DNA of 64,000 bases from JBBQUN01 sp963698395 (lineage in GTDB: Bacteria > Actinomycetota > Acidimicrobiia > Acidimicrobiales > SZUA-35). The DNA is taken from the NCBI GenBank assembly GCA_963698395.1, contig CAVOQQ010000008.1, positions 1,054,001-1,118,000 of the forward strand. Reading direction: 5' to 3'. Position numbers and translations under genes: made by a program. Shown here piece by piece: positions 9,165 through 17,481 of the stretch (positions within the stretch are counted from its first letter, which is position 1; each line of letters starts with the position of its first letter). The notes under the pieces were generated by a model that had not been told where the DNA came from, made no database searches, and was given only the letters and a program-made list of their open reading frames with translations.

Positions 9165-10525
9165 TGTATCAGAAGCGGATCTACGGCATCGAGACCGAGT
9201 ACGGCGTCACCTGCACCTTGCGCGGCCAGCGTCGCCTCAGTCCCGATGAAGTCGCTCGGTACCTGTTCCGACGCGTGGTGTCATGGGGTCGATCATCGAA
9301 CGTCTTCTTGGTCAATGGCGCTCGCCTCTATCTCGACGTCGGCTCGCACCCCGAATACGCCACCGCCGAGTGCGACACCATCGGCGATGTCGTCATCCAC
9401 GACAAGGCCGGCGAACGGATTCTCGAACAGCTGCTCGATTCTGCCGAGGAACGCCTGCAAGACGAGGGCATTCGAGGCACGATCCACCTGTTCAAGAACA
9501 ACACCGACTCGGCCGGCAACTCCTATGGCTGCCACGAGAACTACCTGACCACTCGCAGCGACGAGATGGGCCACTACGCCGAGATCCTGATCCCGTTCCT
9601 GGTCTCACGCCAGATCTACGCCGGCGCCGGCAAGGTGCTGCACACCGCTCGAGGCTCGGTGTTCGCCGTCAGCCAGCGAGCCGAGCACATCTGGGAGGGC
9701 GTGTCATCAGCCACGACCCGAAGCCGTCCGATCATCAACACCAGGGACGAACCGCACGCCGACGCCGAGCACTTCCGGCGCCTGCACGTGATCGTCGGCG
9801 ACTCGAACATGAGTGAGTACACGACCTATCTCAAGGTCGGCGCCATGGCGATCCTCCTCCGTATGGTGGAAGACCCCGCCTGTGTGCTGCGTGACATGAC
9901 GCTCGAGAATCCGATTCGAGCCATCCGTGAGATCTCCCACGACCTGACGCTCCAACGCAAGGTGCGCCTGGCCAACGGTCGCGAAGTCTCGGCCTACGAC
10001 ATCCAGGCCGAGTACCTGCAGCGAGCCCTGCGCTACGCCGACACCAAGGGGCTGCCCGACGACGAGATGAAGGCGTTGGGGATGTGGGAACACGTGATGA
10101 CCCAGCTCGCCTCCGACCCATTCAAGCTCGATCGCGAGCTCGATTGGGTGATCAAGCACAATCTGATCGAGGCCTACCGGGCCAAGCACGGGCTGAGCCT
10201 CGACGACGCCCGGGTGCAGTTGCTCGACCTGCAGTATCACGACGTGCGGCGCAGTCAGGGCATCTTCTACCGGATGCAGGACCGCGGACTGCTCGAACGC
10301 ACCCTGACCGACGACGACATGCTCGACGCCATCGACACCCCGCCGCAGACCACTCGAGCCAAGCTCCGCGGTGACTTCATCCGTCGCGCCAAGGAGCAAA
10401 AGCGTGATTACACCGTCGATTGGGTGCACCTGAAGCTCAACGACCAGGCACAACGAACGGTGCTCTGCAAGGACCCGTTCAAGAGCGAAGACGATCGCGT
10501 CGCCAAGCTCATCGAATCGCTGTAG
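9164..10525 (+). CDS. pafA: Pup-protein ligase PafA
   Basis: A 453-residue ligase that uses ATP to join the C-terminal Glu of Pup to substrate lysines. N-terminal RIYGIETEYGVTC and the signature NSYGCHENYLTTR (near residue 120) parallel Dop, but the Dop-specific loop is missing and the N-terminal segment GARLYLDVGSHPEYATAECD is PafA-type. Length equals that of the family. It is the last enzyme of the pupylation set; pafB begins 15 bp later. Confidence 0.96.
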   Translation: MYQKRIYGIETEYGVTCTLRGQRRLSPDEVARYLFRRVVSWGRSSNVFLVNGARLYLDVGSHPEYATAECDTIGDVVIHDKAGERILEQLLDSAEERLQDEGIRGTIHLFKNNTDSAGNSYGCHENYLTTRSDEMGHYAEILIPFLVSRQIYAGAGKVLHTARGSVFAVSQRAEHIWEGVSSATTRSRPIINTRDEPHADAEHFRRLHVIVGDSNMSEYTTYLKVGAMAILLRMVEDPACVLRDMTLENPIRAIREISHDLTLQRKVRLANGREVSAYDIQAEYLQRALRYADTKGLPDDEMKALGMWEHVMTQLASDPFKLDRELDWVIKHNLIEAYRAKHGLSLDDARVQLLDLQYHDVRRSQGIFYRMQDRGLLERTLTDDDMLDAIDTPPQTTRAKLRGDFIRRAKEQKRDYTVDWVHLKLNDQAQRTVLCKDPFKSEDDRVAKLIESL

Positions 10526-10540
10526 CGGGGCGTCCGACGC

Positions 10541-11494
10541 ATGTCGAAGCTCGAACGACTTCTCAACCTCACCGTGGTGTTGCTCGACACGACCCGCCCA
10601 CTCAGCGCCGAAGACCTTCGGCGGAGTGTCGAGGGGTACCCGCCCCCGGGCCCGTCGTTCCGGCGAGCGTTCGAGCGAGACAAAGAGGATCTCCGCACCA
10701 TGGGGATCCCGCTGACGATCGCACGGGTGCCCGGGGTCGATCCGCCCGTCGACGGTTACCGCATCGTGCCCGATGACTACTACCTCGCCGATCCCGGGCT
10801 CGACGCCGACGAGCTCGCGGCACTCCATCTGGCAACGATCGCAGTTCGCGTCGATGGCAGCACCGAGGGTCGCGAGGCGTTGTGGAAACTCGGCGGCCTG
10901 CCCGGTGAGGCCACGCCCGACGGTTCGCCGTCGGTGGCCAGCGTTCCGATCGATCCAGCGGTCACCCCGTTGTTCGAAGCCATTCGGGAGCGCAGAGCCG
11001 TGCAGTTCTCCTACCGGGGTGAGGAGCGCACGATCGACCCGTGGCGCCTGCACTTCCAGCGGGGTCGTTGGTACGTGTCGGGGTTCGATCAGCAACGGGT
11101 GGCCGAACGGAACTTTCGGATCGGGCGAATCGACGGCGAGGTGACCGTGCTCGCCGAGCAGCCGTGGTCGACCGAGCCACCGCCCCACCGTGAAGCGGGG
11201 CGCGCCCTCCAAGGATGGGAGCTCGGCGAAGACACCCCGACCCCCGTCGATCTCCTCGTCGATGTCGAGCGAGTGGCATGGCTGCGCCAGGAGCTCGGTC
11301 CGACCGCAACCGAGCGACCGGCCGAACCGCACGAGGGTCCGTCGACCAGCGTGGTCTTCACGGTGCCCGTGGTCAACCGCAGTGCCTTCCGGTCCTACGT
11401 TCTCGGTTTGCTCGAACATGCCGAGATCCTGCAACCGGCCGATGTCCGAGCCGAGTTCATCGACTGGCTCGAGTCGATCGAAGGGGCCGACTGA
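10541..11494 (+). CDS. pafB: WYL-domain transcriptional regulator PafB
   Basis: A 317-residue protein: N-terminal winged helix-turn-helix (about residues 1-60, RLLNLTVVLLDTTRPLSAED), central WYL domain (about 140-215) with the motif present as RWYVSGFD, and a C-terminal WCX extension. In mycobacteria PafB pairs with PafC to activate DNA-damage genes; a ligand binds the WYL domain. The stop overlaps the pafC start (ATGA-type, 11494). Confidence 0.92.
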   Translation: MSKLERLLNLTVVLLDTTRPLSAEDLRRSVEGYPPPGPSFRRAFERDKEDLRTMGIPLTIARVPGVDPPVDGYRIVPDDYYLADPGLDADELAALHLATIAVRVDGSTEGREALWKLGGLPGEATPDGSPSVASVPIDPAVTPLFEAIRERRAVQFSYRGEERTIDPWRLHFQRGRWYVSGFDQQRVAERNFRIGRIDGEVTVLAEQPWSTEPPPHREAGRALQGWELGEDTPTPVDLLVDVERVAWLRQELGPTATERPAEPHEGPSTSVVFTVPVVNRSAFRSYVLGLLEHAEILQPADVRAEFIDWLESIEGAD

Positions 11495-12452
11495 TGGCCG
11501 CCACCGCATCGGCAGCCGATCGCCTCCGTCGGGTGTTGGCCATGGTCCCGTGGATCGTCGCCAATCCCGGTATCGAGGTCGCTGCGGTTGCGGCCCGTTT
11601 CGGACTGAGCGAGGCCGACGTGCTCGATGACCTCAACGTCGTGTGGATGGTCGGTCTCCCTCCGTACACGCCCGACGCGCTGGTCGAGGTGGCGATCGAA
11701 GACGACAAGGTCTGGATCCACTACGCCGACTTCTTCTCGCGGCCGCTCAAGCTCACCGCCGGCCAAGGTCTTGCGCTGCTGGCAGCAACAGACGGCCTGC
11801 TGTCGGTTCCGGGCACCGATGTCGACGGGCCGCTCGCGAGGGCGTTGGCGCAAGCTCGCTCGAGTCCTGGGCGTCGAACCCGACGTCAACCTCGAGGTCG
11901 ATCTCGGCACCGCCGAAGGCCCCATGCTCGCGGCTCTCCAGCGGGCGGCCGACGCCGGAGTCGATGTCATCATCGACTACTACTCCTACGGGCGCGACGA
12001 ACGAACCACTCGACGGGTGTCGCCCTGGCGGGTGAGCGCCACCGGGGGCGCCTGGTATCTCGAAGGGTTCTGCCACTCCGCCGACGGCGAGCGGCTCTTT
12101 CGCATCGACCGGATCGAGGATCTCCGTCTCACCGATGAGCCGAGCGAACATCGCCCCGATGATTCCGGGCTCGACGTTCGTGTCTTCCACCCGCGCGCCG
12201 ACGATCCCAAGGTCACCTTGTGGCTCGCACCGGAAGCGCAGTGGGTGGTCGAGACGTACCCGACCGAATCGGTCACTCGAGCCGGCGATGGCTCGTGTGA
12301 GGCCACGCTCGTCATCACGGCCGTTCCGTGGTTCGAGCGACTGTTGCTGCGGCTCGGTTCCCAGGTTCGAGTGATCTCTGCCGACGATGCCGAGGCCGGC
12401 CGATCTGGGGCAGACCGCAGCTGCACGCGTGCTGGAGCGCTACCGCCGTTAG
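11494..12452 (+). pseudogene. pafC: WYL-domain regulator PafC, two apparent frameshifts
   Basis: Homology-like PafC sequence runs through three frames. From the ATG at 11494 the first frame reads an HTH (AADRLRRVLAMVPWIVANPG) up to GPLARALA near 11850. The sequence then continues one base later in the next frame as KLARVLGVEPDVNLEV and includes the WYL motif GGAWYLEGF. Near 12395-12405 (DDAEA) it moves again by +1 to reach DLGQTAAARVLERYRR and the stop at 12452. Both shifts correspond to one extra base each. Without correction the product would end in nonsense; with correction it is a full-length ~318-residue PafC. A sequencing/assembly error is the simplest reading since pafB is intact and the rest is well conserved. 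Confidence 0.8.
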
Positions 12453-12463
12453 TCTCGGCGGCG

Positions 12464-13121
12464 ATGCACGACGCCTCCGACCAACGGATTCAGCATTCCG
12501 GCGACGCCGCCGATGGGGAGGCGATGACTGCCCCGGTGACCGAATCGACCGACGAGGCCGAAGCGAGCGATGTCGCCGATGCCCAGCCCGATGAGGACCA
12601 ACAAGCGGTTCGGGCGGTCATGGAGTGGGTGGTCGTCGTGGTCGGTGCCATCGCGCATTGCCCTGGTCGTTCGGGCGTTCCTGTTCCAGCCGTTCTGGAT
12701 TCCGTCGGAGTCGATGGAACACACCCTGGAAAAGCAAGACCGGGTGATGGTCAACAAGCTCAGCTACCGAGTCGGCGACATCGGTCGGGGAGACGTCGTG
12801 GTGTTCAAACGGCCCGACGACGACCCCAACGGCTACCAGGATCTGATCAAACGGGTCATCGGCCTCCCCGGCGACGTCGTCGAGGGCCACGACGGAGCGG
12901 TCTTCGTCAACGATCGAGCCATCGACGAGCCCTATCTCGATCCGGCCGACGAGATCATCGACTTCGAGCCGATCACCGTCCCCGAAGGCGAGTACTTCAT
13001 GATGGGTGACAACCGAGACGACTCCTACGACTCGCGGTTCTTCGGAACGGTGCCCGAGGGCAACGTGCTCGGTCGTGCCTTCGTGCTCTTCTGGCCGCTC
13101 GATCGCGTCGGGCTGCTCTGA
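12464..13121 (+). pseudogene. lepB: Signal peptidase I, first copy, apparent +1 frameshift
   Basis: Membrane-bound peptidase that removes Sec and Tat signal peptides. After an acidic, disordered N-terminus (from ATG 12464, or the in-frame ATG at 12524) the frame reads VMEWVVVVVGAIA, the start of the transmembrane helix, then one extra base near 12650 moves the rest into the next frame: ALVVRAFLFQPFWIPSESM. Catalytic Ser is in IPSESME, catalytic Lys in LIKRVIGLPGD, and the family motif GDNRDDSYDSR is intact. Correcting one base gives about 218 residues. Confidence 0.85.
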
Positions 13122-13140
13122 ACTCCATGGGCTGCTCGCG

Positions 13141-13726
13141 ATGACCGATCATGTGGCTGCCGATGTCGGCGGGGCGCCGTCTCCCGATCCCGAACCGGCC
13201 CCGTCCAGACCCATGCGGGCCGTGCTCGAGTGGGTCGTGGTGCTGGGCGGAGCCGTCGCTGCTCGCCTTGGTCGTCCGTGGGCTGGCGCTCCAGGCCTTC
13301 TCCATCCCGTCGGAGTCGATGGAGACCACCCTCCTGGTCGGTGACCATGTCGTTGTCGACAAACTCACGTATCGATTCAGCGACATCGACCGCTTCGACA
13401 TCGTCGTCTTCGATCGTCCATCCGGTCTGCCGAGCGAGTACGACGAGCTCATCAAACGAGTCATCGGTCTGCCGGGCGACACGGTCGAGGGGCACGACGG
13501 AGCGGTCTACGTGAACGGTGAGGCGCTCGACGAGCCCTACCTCGACGAAGGCGTGACGATCCTCGACTTCGCTCCCGTGGTGGTTCCCGAGGGCGAGCTG
13601 TTCATGATGGGTGACAATCGGAATCGTTCGAGCGATTCCCGTGTCTTCGGCCCGATCGACGTCGACACGGTGGTCGGTCAGGCCCGGGTTCGCTACTGGC
13701 CGCTCGACCGCCTGGGCGGACTCTGA
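13141..13726 (+). pseudogene. lepB: Signal peptidase I, second copy, apparent +1 frameshift
   Basis: Second tandem signal peptidase, 20 bp after the first. Start ATG 13141 (MTDHVAADVGG), then VLEWVVVLGGAVA, then one extra base near 13258 and continuation in the next frame as LLALVVRGLALQAFSIPSESM. Ser (IPSESME), Lys (LIKRVIGLPGD) and GDNRNRSSDSR are all present. The frame break falls at the same place in the transmembrane helix as in copy one. The two proteins are similar through the catalytic core and differ in the N-terminal tail, so they look like an old tandem duplication. Confidence 0.85.
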
Positions 13727-14154
13727 CCCAGCATCGGCAGATGGTCGAGGCGGGGGAGAAGCGCCGCTCTGCCCTCGAGCGGGCTCCCGGCGACGACGAC
13801 GGCGAAGCGGCGGCCCCGGCGGTCCCAGAATCGAGCGGCATCGACCAGGATGTCGACGGCGATGTCGGGAACCGGAGGGGCGACCACGATCAGCAGGTCG
13901 CCGTCGGGTAGCCACGAAAGGTCGGTGATGGCGTCTTCGAAGGCGTCCCAGTTGTTGCCGACCCAGTGGGGAAAGCGAGCCGCTCGACGCAGCGCGGCCA
14001 GGAACGCCTCTTTCGTCGGCACGGCGTCGTCGACCACGACCGGGGTCCAACCGAGGGGGGTCGCCCGATCGTCGATCCGGTCGGGCAGCGCCTCGGTGGC
14101 CCACACCCCGGCCGCGGTCCAGCCGGTGAGGAGCGCATCGATGGGCTCCATCAC
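13693..14154 (-). CDS. Barstar-family ribonuclease inhibitor
   Basis: A 153-residue cytoplasmic protein with the barstar signature FPHWVGNNWDAFEDAITDL (about residues 75-95), the helix that plugs the active site of barnase-type ribonucleases. It starts 4 bp inside the end of the secreted ribonuclease gene (positions 14151-14154), so the pair is translationally coupled and forms a toxin/immunity-like unit. Its 3' end overlaps the convergent signal peptidase gene by 34 bp; the last ~15 residues may therefore be non-conserved. Confidence 0.85.
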   Translation of the reverse strand: MMEPIDALLTGWTAAGVWATEALPDRIDDRATPLGWTPVVVDDAVPTKEAFLAALRRAARFPHWVGNNWDAFEDAITDLSWLPDGDLLIVVAPPVPDIAVDILVDAARFWDRRGRRFAVVVAGSPLEGRAALLPRLDHLPMLGQSPPRRSSGQ

Positions 14155-14705
14155 TGCCCGAACACGATCTCGCGGAACGAGTCGTAGTGATCATCGGTGT
14201 AGTAGAGCGCTCCGTCCGCACCGGCGACGATGCGTCGTGCCCCTCGGTCGTTCTCGCCCGGCGTGTCGACGGTGTACTCGCGATAGTGGCCGCGGGGCTG
14301 GTCGGGCAGGATGCCCTCGCGATTCTGGAAGACCGTATCGTCCTTGCTGTAGGGGTATGGGCCGCCCGAGGCGATGAGATCGAGGGTGTCGATCGTCTCG
14401 ATCGGGAGCTCGCCCGGCGTGATGGTCGGCAGATCGCTGAAGCGGGCGCTCGAGGTCGACTCGTCAGCCGACGGTTCGCTCGGCTCGGACGACTCCGACG
14501 GCTGGCTGGCCGGTTGGTCTTCGTCGAGCGTTGGTTCGATGGCATCGGCCGGGTTTTCGACCGTGTCGGTCGCCTCGGCGCTGATCTCGCTGCTCGATGG
14601 GTCGATGGCGTCGCTGCTGTCGTTGCCTCCGGTGAGGGCTGTGACGGCCCAGAGCAGCGCAATCACCACGGCGCCGGCAAGGAAGCTCTTGACGTTGGGT
14701 TTCAC
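14151..14705 (-). CDS. Secreted barnase/RNase Sa-type ribonuclease
   Basis: A 184-residue protein: N-terminal signal/anchor (SFLAGAVVIALLWAVTAL, residues 6-23), a Ser/Glu/Pro-rich linker (about 25-100), then a ribonuclease N1/T1 domain (about 105-184) closely resembling RNase Sa: GGPYPYSKDDTVFQNRE, HYREYTVDTPGEN, RGARRIV and TDDHYDSF. By comparison with RNase Sa the Glu in REYTV, the Arg in RGARR and the His in DDHYDSF would be catalytic, so it should be active. The adjoining barstar gene protects the producer. Because no cysteine follows the signal, it may be released or stay membrane-anchored. Confidence 0.88.
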   Translation of the reverse strand: MKPNVKSFLAGAVVIALLWAVTALTGGNDSSDAIDPSSSEISAEATDTVENPADAIEPTLDEDQPASQPSESSEPSEPSADESTSSARFSDLPTITPGELPIETIDTLDLIASGGPYPYSKDDTVFQNREGILPDQPRGHYREYTVDTPGENDRGARRIVAGADGALYYTDDHYDSFREIVFGQ

Positions 14706-14708
14706 CGG

Positions 14709-15440
14709 CTACTCCTGCTCGCTCGGATAGAAGTGGTGCCATTCGGCTGCCAGCCGGTCGGAGTGGTCGCTGAAGACCCCGTCGATACCGGCGTCGAGCA
14801 GGTTGGCGATCTCTCGGGGGTGTTGGGCGTCCCAGCCGAAGGCGAAGCGCTCGAAGCGGTGGAACATGGCAATGGCACCACCGGACCAGTCCCTGTGGCG
14901 CAGATTGATGGCATCGATGCCAGTGTCTCGGAGGCGAAAGGCCCGGCGCTCGATCCCCTCGGTCATCTTCGAGAGTCGGTTGGAGTCGACGAGCTTGGCC
15001 TCGGTTGCGTGTCGCCAGGAGACGAGTTGGTCGATACTGGGATGGCACAACCACAGCTGGTGCTCGGCCCCTGCGTTGCGCGCGACGGCCACGACCGCGT
15101 CGAAGGCGGCCGGATCTTTCACGTCGAGTGAGAAGGGCACACCCACCGTGACCGAGTCGTAGAATTCGGCCAGCGACGGCACGTGTTCGGGTAGCTCCGA
15201 GCGTCGCATCTGGTCGATCCGGCGGCGTCGAAAGCGTGGGCCGAACGCACCATCGTGATCGAGCACCGGTTCGCCGTCGGCGGTGATCCACACGTCGCTC
15301 TCGAGTCCGGTGGCCCCCAAACGGAGCGCGAGTCGGAACGCTTCGATCGTGTTCTCCGGGGCGTGGGCACGTGCTCCACGGTGGGCAAACGCAATCGGAA
15401 CGTCGAGTAAGGGCGGGAGTCTCGGCGGCACGATCTCCAT
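14709..15440 (-). CDS. Glycerophosphodiester phosphodiesterase
   Basis: A 243-residue TIM-barrel enzyme that splits glycerophosphodiesters into glycerol-3-phosphate and an alcohol. The catalytic signature is FAHRGARAHAPENTIEAF (HR..pENT) and the metal site is seen in ESDVWITADGEPVLDHDG. The start at 15440 is preferred over an in-frame codon at 15530 because the family begins just before the HRG motif. It ends 3 bp before the ribonuclease start, so the three genes form one leftward operon. Confidence 0.88.
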   Translation of the reverse strand: MEIVPPRLPPLLDVPIAFAHRGARAHAPENTIEAFRLALRLGATGLESDVWITADGEPVLDHDGAFGPRFRRRRIDQMRRSELPEHVPSLAEFYDSVTVGVPFSLDVKDPAAFDAVVAVARNAGAEHQLWLCHPSIDQLVSWRHATEAKLVDSNRLSKMTEGIERRAFRLRDTGIDAINLRHRDWSGGAIAMFHRFERFAFGWDAQHPREIANLLDAGIDGVFSDHSDRLAAEWHHFYPSEQE

Positions 15441-15595
15441 CCTGCCGCAAGAGATCCACCGCAACCACCATTCCAGCGGGCACAATGACCCGGGGGCAGG
15501 AGATCTGTGTTCTCTTGCCCATGTCCTCAAGAGTGCCCTACCTCCTGCCGAACCTATGCGAGTAGACGAGGAAGACGGTAGGAGGAACTCCCAAC

Positions 15596-15925
15596 ATGGC
15601 GACCATTCGAGCCAGCTGCCCAGACTGCGGCGATGTCGAGCTCACCACGAACGATGTTCACGTTCGCATCTGTGACGACAACAACCATGGAACATATTCG
15701 TTCCGTTGCCCCCACTGCCGCATGGTGGTGGTGAAGTCGGCAGAGACCCGAACGATCGACCTTCTGGTCGCGAGTGGGGTGGCGTTCACGACCTGGCGGC
15801 TGCCGGCCGAGCTCAACGAAGTGCATGCCGGCGAACCGATCAATCATGACGATCTCCTCGACTTCCACGATCTTTTGATGGACGACTCGGCGCTCGGTCA
15901 GGCGCTCTCGGAGTTCACGGGTTAG
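15596..15925 (+). CDS. Zinc-ribbon hypothetical protein
   Basis: A 109-residue protein. Two cysteine pairs, SCPDCGDVEL (residues 8-11) and FRCPHCRMVV (residues 39-42), should bind one zinc ion as a ribbon. The rest is a mixed helical domain ending in acidic helices (DDLLDFHDLLMDDSALG). No catalytic motif is visible; a nucleic-acid or protein adaptor role is possible but unproven. A purine-rich GGTAGGAGG ahead of the ATG is a good ribosome site. It is monocistronic and followed by a strong terminator. Confidence 0.8.
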   Translation: MATIRASCPDCGDVELTTNDVHVRICDDNNHGTYSFRCPHCRMVVVKSAETRTIDLLVASGVAFTTWRLPAELNEVHAGEPINHDDLLDFHDLLMDDSALGQALSEFTG

Positions 15926-15956
15926 TCCGCTCGAATCACTGACAGCCTCGTCGAAG

Positions 15957-15985
15957 CGAGCCACCGGGCCGAGCCCGGTGGCTCG
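15957..15985 (+). terminator. Intrinsic terminator hairpin
   Basis: Perfect 13-bp arms (CGAGCCACCGGGC and GCCCGGTGGCTCG) separated by CGA, followed by TTGGCGTTTT. It lies 32 bp after the zinc-ribbon gene stop and separates it from the tat genes. Confidence 0.8.
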
Positions 15986-16099
15986 TTGGCGTTTTGCTCG
16001 TCGCCCATGCCGACGCCGATGCGGGACCCATCACGCAGTCGGAGAGCTCGGGCGACCGCGAGGCTCTGCCGGGGAACGACCGACGCTAGTCTTGCCCCC

Positions 16100-16687
16100 A
16101 TGTTCGGTATCGGAGGAGGCGAGTTCCTGGTGATCGCCCTCGTGGCGCTCATCGCCGTCGGTCCCGAGCAGTTGCCGTCGGTGATGCGGAAGTTCGGCAG
16201 CTATGTCGCCCAGTTGCGCTCGATGGCCGACGGGGTTCGTGGCGAGTTCATGGCGGGCGTCGAGGAGCTCGACCCGGTCAAGTGGACCGGTGACGGTTCC
16301 GATGAGAAACCAATCGTGCCCCGTGGGTTCGCCGAGTCGGCAACCACCACGCTCGGGACCCCCGTGGCCAAGCCGAAGACCACGCCGATGGCCGCAAACG
16401 ACACGATCGACCAGGCCTTCGGCAAGTCGTCCGATGACGCCGAATCGGCACAGCCAGCGGCCGCCGATTCCGCAGCCGATGCGTCGGCGCCTCCCGTCAA
16501 CGCCATTGCCGCCGCCAACGCTCGCCCGACGCCCGAGCCGGAGCCCGACGCCGATGACCCGAGCACTGGTGCCGGTGCCGATGGCCTCGACGCCCCATCG
16601 ACCGACGACGGGTCATCCGACGACGTGACACCCGAAGCCCCCGCCGCCGAGGCTGCGGTTACCGACCAGGAACCGCCGGCTTCGTGA
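16100..16687 (+). CDS. tatB: Twin-arginine translocase subunit, TatB-like
   Basis: A 195-residue protein with the Tat A/B architecture: a short N-terminal membrane helix (EFLVIALVALIAVG), a hinge with VGPEQLPSV, an amphipathic helix (VMRKFGSYVAQLRSMADG) and a long Ala/Pro/Asp-rich disordered tail. Glu at position 8 and the helix length favour TatB over TatA; in actinobacteria this slot is often annotated tatA, so the symbol is tentative. The start at 16100 gives the canonical MFGIG N-terminus. The stop overlaps tatC (GTGA). Confidence 0.8.
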   Translation: MFGIGGGEFLVIALVALIAVGPEQLPSVMRKFGSYVAQLRSMADGVRGEFMAGVEELDPVKWTGDGSDEKPIVPRGFAESATTTLGTPVAKPKTTPMAANDTIDQAFGKSSDDAESAQPAAADSAADASAPPVNAIAAANARPTPEPEPDADDPSTGAGADGLDAPSTDDGSSDDVTPEAPAAEAAVTDQEPPAS

Positions 16688-17481
16688 GAGTGTCGTTGCG
16701 CAAGAAGAAGAGCGACCGGCCCGACAACGTCGACATGTCGCTCGTCGAACATCTGTCGGAGCTGCGGTCCCGTCTCATCAAGAGCGTGGTGGCCGTCGTC
16801 GTCGGTGCGGTGGTGATCCTCATCTTCCAGGAGCAGGCCTTCAACTTCCTGACCCAGCCCTACTGCAACATCGGCACCAACGTCGGTGCCGCCGAGGGGG
16901 CCGAGGAATGTGCGAGGTTCCTGGCAACCGGGCCCCTCGATCAGTTCGACGTGTTGATCTCGCTCGCCGGCTGGGGTGGTCTCATCCTCGCCCTTCCCGT
17001 CATCTTCTACCAGATGGCCCGTTTCGTGCTTCCGGGTCTCTATCCCAACGAGAAGCGGGCCGTGCTGCCGTTCCTCGCTGCTTCGGTGATCTTGCTGTTC
17101 ATCGGGCTCGCAACCGCCTACCTCTTCCTGCCCCGGTCGCTCGAGGTGTTGAGCAGCATCGGCAGCGAGGACCGATTCGCCCAGTTCTACACCGCCGACC
17201 AGTACCTCAGCTTCTTCATCAAGATGCTGCTGGCCTTCGGCATCGCCTTCGAATTTCCCCTGGTGCTGGTCTTCCTGCAGATGATCGGGATCGTGCAGAC
17301 CGCCACCTTGCGTCGGCAGCGCCGAGTCGCCCTCGTGCTCGTCGTGATCGCCGCGGCGATCATCACGCCGACCGGCGACCCCTTCACCCTCGGGGTGATC
17401 GGTGTTCCGATGTACCTCTTCTACGAGGCTTCGCTCATCATCGGTGGTCGACTGACCAAGAATCGAGCAACCCTGCTGTGA
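16684..17481 (+). CDS. tatC: Twin-arginine translocase TatC
   Basis: A 265-residue polytopic receptor that binds twin-arginine signal peptides. Signature MSLVEHLSELRSRLIKS near residue 19 and six hydrophobic helices (for example SVVAVVVGAVVILIF and MLLAFGIAFEFPLVLVFL). The GTG start at 16684 overlaps the tatB-like stop; its own stop overlaps the helY GTG. Translational coupling through tatB-tatC-helY is implied. Confidence 0.93.
   Translation: MRVSLRKKKSDRPDNVDMSLVEHLSELRSRLIKSVVAVVVGAVVILIFQEQAFNFLTQPYCNIGTNVGAAEGAEECARFLATGPLDQFDVLISLAGWGGLILALPVIFYQMARFVLPGLYPNEKRAVLPFLAASVILLFIGLATAYLFLPRSLEVLSSIGSEDRFAQFYTADQYLSFFIKMLLAFGIAFEFPLVLVFLQMIGIVQTATLRRQRRVALVLVVIAAAIITPTGDPFTLGVIGVPMYLFYEASLIIGGRLTKNRATLL

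Noticed and set aside
9707..11509. 600-residue minus reading opposite pafA and pafB
   Set aside because: Antisense shadow; pafA and pafB match their families throughout.
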